A stretch of 64,000 nt of DNA from Afipia sp. (GCA_024707075.1 JANQAK010000003.1:1364001-1428000); one strand, 5' to 3'; numbered from the stretch's first letter, positions 8,198 through 17,554 are shown. Numbers and translations are program-made. The notes: generated by a model from the sequence alone, not told the origin.

Positions 8198-9154
8198 ATG
8201 AAGCTGCGCGTCGCAATTCTCGACGACTACCAGAACGTCGCATTGAAACTGGCCGACTGGCCGGCCCTCGCGCACAAGGTGGACATCACCGTGTTCGACA
8301 CGCCGTTCGTCTCGTCCGACGAGGCCATCTACGCGCTGAAGGAGTTCGAGATCGTCTGCGCCATGCGCGAGCGCACCCATTTCACGCGCGAGGTGCTGAC
8401 CGCGCTGCCGAACCTGAAACTGCTGCTCACGTCGGGCATGAAGAACGCCGCCTTCGACATGGAAGCGGCGAAGGAGCGCGGCATCACGGTGTGCGGCACC
8501 GGCGGCTTCGGCAATGCCACGGCGGGCCTCGCCATCGGGCTGATGCTGGAGCTGACGCGGCACATTGGGTTTGAGAACGCGCGGATGCATGCGGGCCAGC
8601 CATGGCAGGTCACCATGGGCGAGGATGTCGAAGGCAAGACGCTCGGCGTCGTAGGCCTCGGCAAGCTCGGCACCAAGGTCGCGACGATTGCGAAGGCGCT
8701 CGGCATGAACGTGATCGCATGGAGCCAGAACTTGACGCCGGAAGCCTGTGCGGCGGCGGGCGTGAGCTACGCCACCAAGGACGAGTTGTTCGCCACCGCC
8801 GACATCATCACCATTCACCTGATCCTGAGCAAGCGCTCGCGCGGGCTGATCGCGGCAGCCGATCTGGCACGCATGAAGCCGACCGCCTATCTCGTCAACA
8901 CCGCCCGCGGGCCGATCGTGGATGAAGCCGCGCTGCTCCATGCGTTGCAGACGCGCAAGATCGCGGGCGCGGGCCTCGACACGTTCGGACAGGAGCCGCT
9001 GCCGGTGGATCATCCGCTGCGCAAGCTCGACAACGTCGTGCTGACGCCGCATCTCGGCTACGTCACGGAAGAGAACTATCGCCGCTATTACGGCGACATG
9101 GTCGAGGACATCGCCGCCTGGCTCGACGGCAAGCCGGTGCGGGTGATGGGGTAA
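8198..9154 (+). CDS. D-isomer-specific 2-hydroxyacid dehydrogenase family protein
   Basis: 318 residues. NAD(P)-dependent cytosolic oxidoreductase interconverting a 2-hydroxy acid and a 2-oxo acid; substrate unknown. The dinucleotide-binding motif is VVGLGKLGTKVATIAKALGM (about 149-168). The catalytic Arg lies in NTARGPIVDEAAL, the Glu in DTFGQEPLP, and the catalytic His in TPHLGYVT. The C-terminal substrate domain closes at DGKPVRV. The start at 8198 (MKLRVAILDDYQN) is chosen because the upstream ORF extension lies in repeat sequence. A monocistronic unit ended by the 9166-9206 hairpin. Confidence 0.85.
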   Translation: MKLRVAILDDYQNVALKLADWPALAHKVDITVFDTPFVSSDEAIYALKEFEIVCAMRERTHFTREVLTALPNLKLLLTSGMKNAAFDMEAAKERGITVCGTGGFGNATAGLAIGLMLELTRHIGFENARMHAGQPWQVTMGEDVEGKTLGVVGLGKLGTKVATIAKALGMNVIAWSQNLTPEACAAAGVSYATKDELFATADIITIHLILSKRSRGLIAAADLARMKPTAYLVNTARGPIVDEAALLHALQTRKIAGAGLDTFGQEPLPVDHPLRKLDNVVLTPHLGYVTEENYRRYYGDMVEDIAAWLDGKPVRVMG

Positions 9155-9165
9155 ATCGGCGCAAA

Positions 9166-9206
9166 CAAAAAGCCCGGCAAAACCTTCAAGGTCTTGGCCG
9201 GGCTTT
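9166..9206. terminator. Bidirectional terminator between convergent genes
   Basis: Stem AGCCCGGC (9171-9178) / GCCGGGCT (9196-9203), with A residues before and T residues after, between the stops of the 8198 (+) and 9224 (-) genes. Confidence 0.75.
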
Positions 9207-9223
9207 GATTCAATCGACGAAAA

Positions 9224-10063
9224 TCAGAAGCGATAGTTCGCGCCAACGCGAACGACATGGAAATCCAGGTCGCTGAAGTGCGTGTTATAGGTCGAAACGG
9301 CGTTACCGGGAGTCGTGGGCGCTGCTGACGTGATGTCACTACTTCCGAGATTGACGTAGAGATATTCAGCCTTGAACGAAACATTTCGCCACGCTGCGTA
9401 TTCAAAGCCGCCGCCAACCGTGTATCCGGCCAAAATCTTGGTTGTCGGTCCCGTATAGCAAGGCGCTGAGGCAGGAGCACAGACGGCGCTGAAGCCGCCG
9501 GCCGTCGCGGTATAACCTATGGTGTTGCTGAGGGTAGAATTTGCGTGGACCGAACCGTAAGCCAAGCCGCCCGTTCCGTAAACGAGCAGCTTGTCAGTTG
9601 CGAGCAATCCAGCACGAGCGCGAAGCGTTCCGAACCATTCAACGTTCTGTTCGGCGTCAACCTGACCCGGTCGACCAATAAGCGCGTAGGACGTGGACGC
9701 CGATCCCTTGATGTCACTGCCCTGAAAATCCGCTTCAAGACCGATCAGCCAATTCGGCGACAACTGCCAGTTGTAACCAATCTGCGCGCCGCCAAGAACG
9801 CCTTTGACATCGTAGGAAACCGACGATGCAGGGTTTGGGTTCGAAAAACTGAATACGTTGTTCGATACAACGTCATTGGGCGTAAAAGCCGCAGTGGGAT
9901 CGTTGAAGCCATAGCCAATGTTCAGACCCGCATAGAAGCCGGTCCAGCTTGAAACAGCCGCCATCGGAGGCGCTTTTGTATAGGTGCCGGCGGCCAAGTC
10001 GGCAGCGTGTGCGCCAGTCGAGCAAAGTGCGGAAACGGCGGCGGCGATCAAAAACTTTTTCAT
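9224..10063 (-). CDS. Outer-membrane beta-barrel protein (Omp25/Omp31-like)
   Basis: 279 residues. Signal peptide MKKFLIAAAVSALCSTGAHA, then AADLAAGTYTKAPP, typical of rhizobial Omp25-type porin-like proteins, then SSWTGFYAGLNIGYGF and alternating amphipathic strands. The C terminus DFHVVRVGANYRF ends in the obligatory aromatic residue for BAM-dependent insertion. The start at 10063 is set by the signal peptide; the extra upstream in-frame ATG at 10081 adds six non-signal residues. Two cysteines in the extracellular-looking loop (SAVCAPASAPCYTG) may form a disulfide. Confidence 0.85.
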   Translation of the reverse strand: MKKFLIAAAVSALCSTGAHAADLAAGTYTKAPPMAAVSSWTGFYAGLNIGYGFNDPTAAFTPNDVVSNNVFSFSNPNPASSVSYDVKGVLGGAQIGYNWQLSPNWLIGLEADFQGSDIKGSASTSYALIGRPGQVDAEQNVEWFGTLRARAGLLATDKLLVYGTGGLAYGSVHANSTLSNTIGYTATAGGFSAVCAPASAPCYTGPTTKILAGYTVGGGFEYAAWRNVSFKAEYLYVNLGSSDITSAAPTTPGNAVSTYNTHFSDLDFHVVRVGANYRF

Positions 10064-10190
10064 CAAATTCCCTGGAAGCATGCATCAAGTTTAGCGGTAC
10101 TCTAGGGGGAGTCGAAGGACGTTACTGTAGCGCGCAGGCAACAGCGCGGAACTCTATCGGTAAATTCCGCTGATACAGGGGGAGCAAACG

Positions 10191-10216
10191 AAAATGCCCG
10201 CGACAAGCGCGGGCAT
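10191..10216 (-). terminator. Rho-independent terminator
   Basis: Stem ATGCCCGCG/CGCGGGCAT with a loop of five bases. On the minus strand it is followed by TTTT, 28 bp after the stop of the L,D-transpeptidase gene. Confidence 0.75.
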
Positions 10217-10243
10217 GATGCATTCAAGTCTCGATTTCGCCGC

Positions 10244-11452
10244 CTACCTGATCGTCACCGGCGCGGGCAGCGGCGGCACCACCGTCGGACCCTGATTGGG
10301 AACGCCGACCGGCCCGTTCGGACGCGGCGCGCCGTTCGCCATCGGCTGCGACGTGGATTGGCCGGGCATCGGCTGCGCGGCGGCCGTGACGGCCGGCTCC
10401 GGCGGCTTGCCGCCCGGCAGCACCACGACGCGGGTGCCGACCTTGGTGCGCTCGAACAGGTCGGTCACGTCTTCATTGAGCATGCCGATGCAGCCCGACG
10501 ACACGAACTGGCCGATGGTCGAGGGCTGGTTGGTGCCGTGGATGCGGTACACCGTATTGCCGAGATACATGGCGCGCGCGCCGAGCGGATTGCCGTCGCC
10601 GCCCGCCATGAAGCGCGGCAGGTACGGCTGGCGCTCGATCATTTCGGTCGGCGGATGCCAGTCCGGCCACTCCGCCTTGCGGGTGATCTTCTGCACACCG
10701 GTCCAGGTGAAGCCATCGCGTCCGACGCGGACGCCGTAGCGGATCGCGCGGCCGCCGCCGAGAATGTAATAGAGCTGGGTGTTCGGCGTATCGACGATGA
10801 TCGTGCCCGCCGGCTCCTTGGTCGGATAGTTCACTTCCTGACGGCGCAGGTTCGGCGGCAATTCCTTGCGCGGGCCGGTTTCCGGCTGCTCGTCCGGCGG
10901 CAAGGCTGCCATCACCGAACGGCCATTGGCGCCCACCGCCGCTTCCGGTGCCTGCAACGAAAGGGCACCCGTGGCCGGACCATCGACAGCGCCCGGCGGA
11001 CGTGGGCGATCGGTGTAATCGGCGCCCTGCGGCGGACCGCGCTCGGAATAGATCGGCGCCGGGCCACGGTCCGAAGAAGCAGGCTGGGTATACACCGTCG
11101 GACGGCCATAGCGCGGATCGTCCGGCGACATCACCGGGCCGCGCGGGTCCAGTCCCGGCTGCTGATAGGTCTGCTGCGACGGGGCGGATTGCTGGTAATT
11201 CGGCTGCTGCTGATAACCCGGCGGCGGCAGACCCGCGCCACGGTCATCCTCATCGAGCCGGTCGAAATCCGGCACGCTGCGATTGTCCCGATAGCCGGCC
11301 GGCGCGCCATAGGGCGCAGGCTGGAGCGGCTGCGCATAGCCGGGAGGCGGCGGATAGGCCTGCGCCAAGGCCACCGGCGCACCCGCAAGGCAGGCCGCTG
11401 CGGACACGGCGGAAGCCGTCGCAAACATCGTCAAAAAGCGATTGGACATCAT
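10244..11452 (-). CDS. L,D-transpeptidase (YkuD domain)
   Basis: About 402 residues. Exported enzyme forming 3-3 peptidoglycan cross-links or attaching outer-membrane proteins to the wall. The N terminus is a signal peptide (FATASAVSAAACLAGAPVALA). Residues about 30-200 are a Pro/Gln/Tyr-rich disordered region. The YkuD domain starts near IIVDTPNTQLYYILGGGRAIRYGVRVG and contains the catalytic signature HGTNQPSTIGQFVSSGCIGM, with the nucleophilic Cys in SGCI. A Pro-rich tail follows. The start at 11452 (or 11449) is set by the signal peptide. The long Pro/Gln spacer probably lets the enzyme reach into the sacculus. Confidence 0.9.
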   Translation of the reverse strand: MMSNRFLTMFATASAVSAAACLAGAPVALAQAYPPPPGYAQPLQPAPYGAPAGYRDNRSVPDFDRLDEDDRGAGLPPPGYQQQPNYQQSAPSQQTYQQPGLDPRGPVMSPDDPRYGRPTVYTQPASSDRGPAPIYSERGPPQGADYTDRPRPPGAVDGPATGALSLQAPEAAVGANGRSVMAALPPDEQPETGPRKELPPNLRRQEVNYPTKEPAGTIIVDTPNTQLYYILGGGRAIRYGVRVGRDGFTWTGVQKITRKAEWPDWHPPTEMIERQPYLPRFMAGGDGNPLGARAMYLGNTVYRIHGTNQPSTIGQFVSSGCIGMLNEDVTDLFERTKVGTRVVVLPGGKPPEPAVTAAAQPMPGQSTSQPMANGAPRPNGPVGVPNQGPTVVPPLPAPVTIR

Positions 11453-11518
11453 GCCCCTTATATAGTGCGAACCCGCCACCGCATCGTTAATGGCAGATCG
11501 CGCAGGATCGCGGCGCAT

Positions 11519-11823
11519 TCAAGACATTTATGGAAAAAACCGCTTGGAATGGCTGACTTTTTCGCGAGATTGCAACCGGGCAACAGGTTCCGGCGAATGC
11601 ACCGCCGCCCCGGTCCGGTTGAATTTTTCCCTCCGGCGCCCATTGCGCCATGCGGTATCCTTTCATCGGGCCTGATTCGTGGCGTTCTCGCGCCATTTGG
11701 CTCTGTTCCCGCGCATTCCTTGTACCCAGTGCCGTGTTTTCCAGCGTTCGCACGCGTCCCGTTTGGCTCCAGAGCCTTTTAGCTTCATGGCCTTCGCGCC
11801 TCCGAAGGCAGGACTCGCAAGAC
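11519..11823. other. Intergenic region without a supported gene
   Basis: 305 bp between divergent genes. Open frames here are extensions of the neighbours with no ribosome-binding site or domain. No repeat of the families seen elsewhere, and no hairpin of note. Confidence 0.5.
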
Positions 11824-12670
11824 ATGCTTCCCGGTTTCCGGTTCTTGTTCGCAACGGTTGTTCTCTCGGTTTCCGTGCTGGTTTTTGGCCTCGGCGCGGC
11901 TGCATTGCTGCGCGCGGCGCATGAGGAATTCGTCAGCCTGCCGTCGTGGCGGCTCTCCCAGCAGCCGCTGCTCGCGCCGCAGTTCGAGATGAGCGCCCCC
12001 ACGCTGGCGATGCTGCGGATGGACGCGCCCGCGCCGAAGTCGCTGGTGGAATCGACCAGGCCGCAGGCGATCCGGCCGGAGGCGCTGCGCTTCGAAGCGA
12101 TGCGTCCCGAACCCGGAACTCCGCGTCAGGCAACCACGCCCAATGCGCCGCCGGTTGACGTCGCGGCGCGGAACGATGGCGACGCCGCCGGTCAGGCCGA
12201 CCCGTCCCCCGGCGCGCCGGTTGCGGAAAACGTAGCCCGCCTGAATGCTCCGGCCAGCGCCGATGCTCCGGCGGCGGACACTCCCGCCGAGGAAGCCAGA
12301 TCCGAAACCATTGCCGCGGAATCGAATTCGTCCGAAGCGAGCCCCGCCGAGGCGAGCGCTGAAACCAATTCCGCCGCAACGCAACCGGCAGACTTGAGAC
12401 TGCCTGAATTGAAACAGGTTGCGGCAAAACCCTCGGAGACCGAAGCGTCCGAACCGATGTCGCCCGAGGCGATCTCCGTGCTGGTGCGTTCGTCGGAAGC
12501 CACCGCGGCCGATCCGCTGCCGAAATCGAGCGTGAGGAAAGCCACGCGCCCGAGCGCCCGCGCAATCCGCGCGGCGGCGTCTGGCCATCGCGCGCGCCCG
12601 CGCCGAAGCACGCGCCAAGGCCGCCGAGCAATTGCGGCAGCAGAATGCATTTCCACTGTTCGGCGGCTAG
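11824..12670 (+). pseudogene. Ala/Pro/Glu-rich single-pass membrane protein, frameshifted near its C terminus
   Basis: Starts at ATG 11824 with a transmembrane or uncleaved signal segment (FRFLFATVVLSVSVLVFGLGAAALL) and a short HEEFVSLPSWRLSQQPLLAPQFEMSAPTLAMLRMDAPAP region. About 150 residues of low-complexity Ala/Pro/Glu/Ser sequence follow. The reading frame then runs past its expected end. In the next frame a basic amphipathic helix (RLAIARARAEARAKAAEQL) closes with QNAFPLFGG and a stop at 12670. The frame difference corresponds to one extra base between about 12540 and 12580, a GC-repeat stretch. Probably an intact gene of about 281 residues with a sequence indel. Function unknown. Confidence 0.6.
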
Positions 12671-12682
12671 CAGACCATCAGA

Positions 12683-13540
12683 CTACGCCGCGCCGGTCGC
12701 GACCGGCGGGCCGCCCTGCTCGCCCCACTCCGCCCATGAGCCGTCATACAGCGCGGGATTTTCGACGCCCAACCGGTACAGCGCCAGCGTCAGCACGCCC
12801 GCCGACACGCCCGACCCGCAACTGGTGACGATCGGCTTCGCCGTATCGACGCCCGCGCCGGAAAACGCCGCGCGCAACTCGTCGAGCGATTTCATCGCGC
12901 CGGTGCCGGCGTCGAACAGCATGGCGTAAGGCAGGCTGCGGCTGCCGGGAATGTGCCCGGAGCGCAGGCCCGCGCGCGGTTCGGGCACGCTGCCCTCGAA
13001 CCGTTCGCGCTGCCGCGCGTCGATCACCTGCTCGGCCCTGCTCGCGATGTTGGCGATCATCTGGTCCATGCTGCGCGTGCGCTTCGGATCGAACGTCGCC
13101 TTGAAGGTCGCGGGCTTTGGCGATGCTTCGCCGCTCGCGACCGGACGCCCCTCGGCCAGCCACTTCTTCAGGCCGCCGTCGAGCACGCGCACATTGGCGT
13201 GCCCGAACGACAGGAACATCCACCATGTGCGCGGACCCGCGACCCAGCCGCCGGCGTCGTAGACAACAACCGTGTCGTCGTTGGAAATACCGAGCGCGCC
13301 GATGTCGCGGCCGAACTGCTCGGCGCTCGGAAACATATGCGGCAATGAGGTCGAGTGATCCGACACCGCGTCGACATCGAAGAACGCCGCGCCGGGAATA
13401 TGCCGCTCAAGAAAATCATCCTTCGGCAGCGGCAGCACGCCGGGCATCTTGAACGTCGCGTCGAGAATTCTCACGCGCGGATCGTTCAGGTGCGCGGCGA
13501 GCCATTCGGTGGAAACGAGAGGGTCGGTGGTCATAGTCAT
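12683..13540 (-). CDS. sseA: 3-mercaptopyruvate/thiosulfate sulfurtransferase
   Basis: 285 residues, two rhodanese domains. Transfers sulfane sulfur from 3-mercaptopyruvate (or thiosulfate) to thiol acceptors or cyanide. The first, inactive domain contains DATFKMP and HIPGAAFFDVDAVSD. The second has HIPGSRSLPY and the active loop CGSGVSAG, whose Cys is the sulfur acceptor; the CG[ST]GV form favours mercaptopyruvate. ATG 13540 and ATG 13534 are both possible. Convergent with the 11824 gene, 12 bp between stops. Confidence 0.9.
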   Translation of the reverse strand: MTMTTDPLVSTEWLAAHLNDPRVRILDATFKMPGVLPLPKDDFLERHIPGAAFFDVDAVSDHSTSLPHMFPSAEQFGRDIGALGISNDDTVVVYDAGGWVAGPRTWWMFLSFGHANVRVLDGGLKKWLAEGRPVASGEASPKPATFKATFDPKRTRSMDQMIANIASRAEQVIDARQRERFEGSVPEPRAGLRSGHIPGSRSLPYAMLFDAGTGAMKSLDELRAAFSGAGVDTAKPIVTSCGSGVSAGVLTLALYRLGVENPALYDGSWAEWGEQGGPPVATGAA

Positions 13541-13580
13541 TGCTTTCGTGTGAACTCTTCAGAACGCTCGGCAAAAAGAA

Positions 13581-13686
13581 CCTCATCCTGAGGAGCGGCC
13601 TCTTGGCCGCGTCTCGAAGGATGAGGCGACACTAACTCCTCATGGTTCGAGACGCGAGGCTATCGCCTCGCTCCTCACCATGAGGG
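13581..13686. repeat. Palindromic repeats of the CTCATCCTGAGGAGC type
   Basis: Two hairpins: CCTCATCCTGAGGAGCGGCC...GCGTCTCGAAGGATGAGG, then CATGGTTCGAGACGCGAGGC...GCTCCTCACCATGAGGG. The same family is at 25461-25588 and 7919-7963. Confidence 0.8.
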
Positions 13687-13732
13687 ACGGAGATCGCAGC
13701 GAACAAAACGAGCGAAAGTGGCATCGAGAAAA

Positions 13733-14164
13733 TCAACTCTTCGGAGTCTTCGGCTCGACCTTCTCCACCGGGCCGCCGGCCTCGCGCCAGGCGGTGAAGC
13801 CGCCGCCGAGATGCGCGACGGGGGAAAGCCCCATATCCTGCGCGGTCTTGGCGGCGAGCGCCGAGCGCCAGCCCGAGGCGCACTGGAAAATGAACTTCCT
13901 GTCCTGCTGGAAAATCGGCTTGGCGTAGGGGCTTTCCGGATCGATCCAGAATTCCAGCATGCCGCGCGGACAGTGAAACGATCCGGGAATCCGGCCCTCG
14001 CGCTCGATCTCGCGCGGATCGCGCAAATCGACGATCACCGCATCGGTGAGACCCACGCCGCCGTCGGGAAACCGCTCGACGGCCTCGGCGGCGTTGATGG
14101 TCTCGATCTGCGCATTGGCCTCATCGAGAAGTTTCTTGTAACCGCGGGTAATGGTGGAGGGCAT
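13733..14164 (-). CDS. Single-domain rhodanese-like protein
   Basis: 143 residues. One rhodanese domain: AVIVDLRDPREIEREGRIPGSFHCPRGMLEFW, then the active loop CASGWRSA with a catalytic Cys, then GLSPVAHLGGGFTAWREAGGPVE. A predicted cytosolic sulfurtransferase whose loop length is that of sulfur-handling rather than phosphatase-type rhodaneses. Same strand as sseA, but about 190 bp of repeats separate them, so they are probably transcribed separately. Confidence 0.85.
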   Translation of the reverse strand: MPSTITRGYKKLLDEANAQIETINAAEAVERFPDGGVGLTDAVIVDLRDPREIEREGRIPGSFHCPRGMLEFWIDPESPYAKPIFQQDRKFIFQCASGWRSALAAKTAQDMGLSPVAHLGGGFTAWREAGGPVEKVEPKTPKS

Positions 14165-14219
14165 GATGAACTCTGTCGCTAGTAACGGGAGGCGAGGTCT
14201 ATCACATCTCTCTCAACGA

Positions 14220-14347
14220 GTCGTCCCCGCGCAGGCGGGGACCCATACTCCCTATCGCCGCTTCGGAAGATCAATTGCACGACAGGGATAGAGAAGTCAC
14301 ACAACGATAGTTCAGGGGTTATGGATCCCGGCCTTCGCCGGGACGAC
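14220..14347. repeat. Paired palindromic intergenic repeat (128 bp unit)
   Basis: GTCGTCCCCGCGCAGGCGGGG... to ...CCGGCCTTCGCCGGGACGAC, with ACCCATACTCCCTATCG and AGGGGTTATGG words in the interior. Confidence 0.8.
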
Positions 14348-14370
14348 ATGGAGAAAGATCGCGTAAGACT

Positions 14371-15545
14371 TCAGCGCGTCAATTCCCGCATCGCGCCTTC
14401 CAGCCCCTCCAGCGTGAGCGGGAACATGCGCTCCGACATCAGCCGGCGCATGATGGTGGTGGACTCGAATAGTCCCAGTGCTTGCGCGCGACGGGATTGA
14501 GCCAGACCGCGTGCGGATAGGTCTGCGTCACACGCTCCATCCACACCGAGCCGGGCTCCTCGTTGACGTGCTCGACCGAGCCGCCCGGCACCACGATCTC
14601 ATAGGGCGACATCGACGCGTCGCCGACGAACACGACCTTATAGTCGTGCGGATACTTGTGCAGAATGTCCCAGGTCGGCGTGCGATCCGAGAAGCGCCGC
14701 TTGTTCTGCTTCCACACGCCCTCGTAGAGGCAGTTGTGGAAGTAGAAATACTCCATGTGCTTGAACTCGGTCTTCGCCGCCGAGAACAGCTCCTCGACCT
14801 GCTTGATGTGGCCGTCCATCGAGCCGCCGATGTCGAAGAAGATCAGCACCTTCACCGCGTTGCGCCGCTCCGGGCGCATGTGCACGTCGAGATAGCCGTG
14901 GTTGGCGGTTTCCTTGATGGTGGTGTCGAGATCGAGTTCGTCCGGCGCGCCGGTGCGCGCGAACTTGCGCAGCCGGCGCAGCGCCACCTTGATGTTGCGG
15001 ATGCCGAGTTCGACGTTGCCGTCGAGATCCTTGAACTCGCGCTTGTCCCAGACCTTCACCGCCGAGAAATTGCGGTTCTTCTCCTGTCCGATGCGCACGC
15101 CTTCGGGATTGTAGCCGTTGGCACCAAAGGGAGATGTGCCGCCGGTGCCGATCCACTTGCTGCCGCCCTCGTGGCGCTTCTTCTGTTCTTCCAGACGCTT
15201 CTTCAAGGTCTCCATGAGCTTGTCCCAGCCCATCGCCTCGATCTGCTTCTTCTCTTCCTCGGTGAGATATTTCTCCGCCGCCTTGCGCAGCCACTCGGCG
15301 GGAATCTCCGCCTTCTCCATGGCGTCGAGCAGGCTTTCGAGGCCCTTGAACACCGTGCCGAACACGCGGTCGAACTTGTCGAGGTTGCGCTCGTCCTTCA
15401 CCAGCGCGGCGCGCGACAGGTAATAGAAATGCTCCACGCTCTGGTCCGCGAGGTTGGCGTCGAGCGCCTCCATCAGCGTGAGGTACTCGCGCAGCGTGAC
15501 CGGAACCTGCGCGTCGCGCAGCGATGTGAAGAATTGCAGGAACAT
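14371..15545 (-). pseudogene. VWA-domain protein (CoxE-like), frameshifted at the 3' end
   Basis: A cytosolic von Willebrand factor A protein that usually works with a MoxR AAA ATPase as a metal-dependent chaperone pair. It begins MFLQFFTSLRDAQVPVTLREYL and has an EEEKKQIEAMGWDKLMETLKK charged segment. The VWA domain carries the MIDAS-type motif FFDIGGSM (about residue 225), later FVGDASMSPYEI, and HWDY. The frame hits a stop after HWDYSSPPPSCAG. Adding one base next to 14466 restores HWDYSESTTIMRRLMSERM and a stop at 14371, giving 391 residues. The MoxR-type gene at 16384 is divergent. Most likely functional with a base missing in the sequence. Confidence 0.75.
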
Positions 15546-16027
15546 CTATCTTAAATCGCCCGCGCCTGCCGATACGTCAAGGGTTCCGGGCCATACCACC
15601 AGGCGAAAGCCCGGGGTGCATTGCAGGCCTGCACCGGTTCAGCCGCAAGAACTCACCAGCGGCCAGGCGCAATCCATCACCCGGTCATCCCCGCGAAAGC
15701 GGGGATCCAGTCTTGCCTTCAACGACACAATCAGAATTTGAAAAAGTCTGGGTCCCCGCTTTCGCGGGGACGACCGGTTGAAATATTCGTCTCCAAAATC
15801 GCCACGCCGCGACCGCTGCACATTTCCTCCGCCCGGAAAACCGCCCCGCAACGCAGGATTGCGTTCAAAAACAGCACTGGCGCACCCTAGATTGCCATGC
15901 CATTTCATTTAAACTGTTGTTTGACGCCATCCGGACCGGCCCAGCCGGGAGGGTCCGCGGCGTTGACCGGGGACGCCGACACTCAGACCGCGAGAGTCGT
16001 TGCGTTTGAAACAAGGGGTTTTCATCC
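15546..16027. repeat. Intergenic region with paired palindromic repeat (15684-15778)
   Basis: The unit runs GGTCATCCCCGCGAAAGCGGGGATCC... to ...GGTCCCCGCTTTCGCGGGGACGACCGG with a 40-bp interior. The rest of this 480-bp gap, including 15780-16027 upstream of the glsB-like gene, shows no gene. Confidence 0.7.
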
Positions 16028-16282
16028 ATGGGCATTGATTCCGTTATCGTCTGGCTGATCGTGGGCGCGATCGCAGGCTGGCTGGCCGGCCTCGTGGTCA
16101 AGGGTGCAGGCTTCGGCCTGCTCGGCAACATCGTGATCGGCATCATCGGCGCGGTGGTCGCCGGCTGGCTGCTGCCGCAACTCGGCGTCCGGCTCGGCAC
16201 CGGCATCGTCAGCGCCATCATCAACTCCGCCATCGGCGGCGTCATCGTGCTGGTGGTCCTCTCGTTGATCCGGCGGGCATGA
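16028..16282 (+). CDS. GlsB/YeaQ/YmgE family small membrane protein
   Basis: 84 residues. Three hydrophobic, glycine-rich helices (VIVWLIVGAIAGWLAGLVV; LLGNIVIGIIGAVVAGWLLPQLG; GIVSAIINSAIGGVIVLVVLSLI), the layout of the transglycosylase-associated (YeaQ/YmgE) family. Usually stress-induced inner-membrane proteins of unknown biochemical role. It stands alone and has its own terminator. Confidence 0.88.
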   Translation: MGIDSVIVWLIVGAIAGWLAGLVVKGAGFGLLGNIVIGIIGAVVAGWLLPQLGVRLGTGIVSAIINSAIGGVIVLVVLSLIRRA

Positions 16283-16297
16283 CGAATTAAGCAGTTT

Positions 16298-16329
16298 AAG
16301 AAGCGGCCGCCTCACGGCGGTCGCTTCTT
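16298..16329 (+). terminator. Hairpin terminator
   Basis: AAGAAGCG.CCGCC / GGCGG.CGCTTCTT stem-loop 15 bp after the stop at 16282, followed by TGTTTG. The T-run is weak. Confidence 0.65.
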
Positions 16330-16383
16330 GTTTGAACCCTTCGCGTTCCGCGTGGCGAACAAGACATCACAAGGCAAACTTCG

Positions 16384-17226
16384 ATGAAATTTACCGGCAC
16401 CAAAAACTACGTCGCCACCGATGACCTGAAAGTGGCGGTCAACGCCGCGATCGTGCTCGAACGCCCTCTGCTGGTGAAGGGCGAACCCGGCACCGGCAAG
16501 ACCGTGCTGGCCGAGGAAGTCGCGCGCGCGCTCGATGCGCCGCTGTTGACCTGGCACATCAAGTCCACCACCAAGGCGCAGCAGGGCCTCTACGAATACG
16601 ACGCGGTGTCGCGCCTGCGCGACAGCCAGCTCGGCGATCCGCGCGTCTCCGACATTTCCAACTACATCAGGCGCGGCAAATTGTGGGACGCCTTCACCAG
16701 CGAGAAGCGCCCGGTGCTGCTGATCGACGAAATCGACAAGGCCGACATCGAATTCCCCAACGACCTGCTGCTCGAACTCGACCGCATGGAATTCCATGTC
16801 TACGAGACCGGCGAGACCATCCGGGCGAAGCAGCGCCCGATCATCATGATTACCTCGAACAACGAGAAGGAACTGCCGGACGCGTTCCTGCGCCGCTGCT
16901 TCTTCCACTACATCAAGTTCCCCGATATCGAGACCATGCAGCAGATCGTCGAGGTGCACTTCCCTGACATCAAGAAGCGCCTGGTCGGCGAGGCCATGAA
17001 GATCTTCTTCGAGGTGCGCGACGTGCCGGGCCTCAAGAAGAAGCCGTCGACCTCGGAACTGCTCGACTGGCTTAAACTCCTGTTGAACGAGGAGATGACG
17101 GTGGAGCAGTTGCGCGAGCGCGATCCGCGCAAGCTGATCCCGCCGCTGCACGGCGCGCTGCTCAAGAACGAGCAGGACGTGCACCTGTTCGAGCGGCTGG
17201 CGTTCCTGAGCCGCCGGGAAGTGTGA
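16384..17226 (+). CDS. MoxR-type AAA+ ATPase
   Basis: 280 residues. AAA+ ATPase with Walker A GEPGTGKT (about 37-44), Walker B LLIDEIDKAD, sensor 1 MITSNN and the arginine-containing FLRRCFFHYIKFP. It begins MKFTGTKNYVATDDL, as in the MoxR/CoxD group. It is divergent from the VWA gene at 14371-15545, its expected partner. This pair resembles coxD-coxE at 52400-54494 but is not linked to a molybdoenzyme here, so its client is unknown. Cytosolic. Confidence 0.88.
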   Translation: MKFTGTKNYVATDDLKVAVNAAIVLERPLLVKGEPGTGKTVLAEEVARALDAPLLTWHIKSTTKAQQGLYEYDAVSRLRDSQLGDPRVSDISNYIRRGKLWDAFTSEKRPVLLIDEIDKADIEFPNDLLLELDRMEFHVYETGETIRAKQRPIIMITSNNEKELPDAFLRRCFFHYIKFPDIETMQQIVEVHFPDIKKRLVGEAMKIFFEVRDVPGLKKKPSTSELLDWLKLLLNEEMTVEQLRERDPRKLIPPLHGALLKNEQDVHLFERLAFLSRREV

Positions 17227-17241
17227 TCGACAGCCTTTTTA

Positions 17242-17547
17242 CCTCTCCCCGTTTACGGGGAGAGGTCGGAGGCTAAGCGCAGCGAAGCCTCCGGGTGAGG
17301 GGCAGAGCCATCTCACTCCCGACGTGCCGCTTCTTGAAACAACCCCTCACCCCAACCCTCTCCCCGCAAGAACGGGGCGAGGGAGAAGACAGCGACACGC
17401 GATCGCTCAACAACACGTCGTCCCCGCTTTCGCCGGGACGACGTATTGAATTTTTCTCCGTCATTGCGAGCGTAGCGAAGCAATCCAGAGGATCGCTCAG
17501 CGAAGCAAGAACTGGATTGCTTCGTCGCAAGTGCTCCTCGCAATGAC
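17242..17547. repeat. Cluster of three palindromic repeat types
   Basis: 17242-17383 is CCTCTCCCCGTTTACGGGGAGAGG...CCCTCTCCCCGC. 17417-17443 is a single GTCGTCCCCGCTTTCGCCGGGACGAC arm. 17459-17547 is CGTCATTGCGAGCG...GCTCCTCGCAATGACAG. No gene lies in this 328-bp gap. Confidence 0.8.
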
Positions 17548-17554
17548 AGCTAAT

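Noticed and set aside
10358-11782. 474-codon plus-strand frame
   Set aside because: Antisense of the L,D-transpeptidase gene; Arg-rich composition typical of high-GC shadows.
17242-17547. Possible CRISPR-like array in repeat clusters
   Set aside because: Copies are inverted, of different families and unevenly spaced; no direct repeats with uniform spacers and no cas genes.
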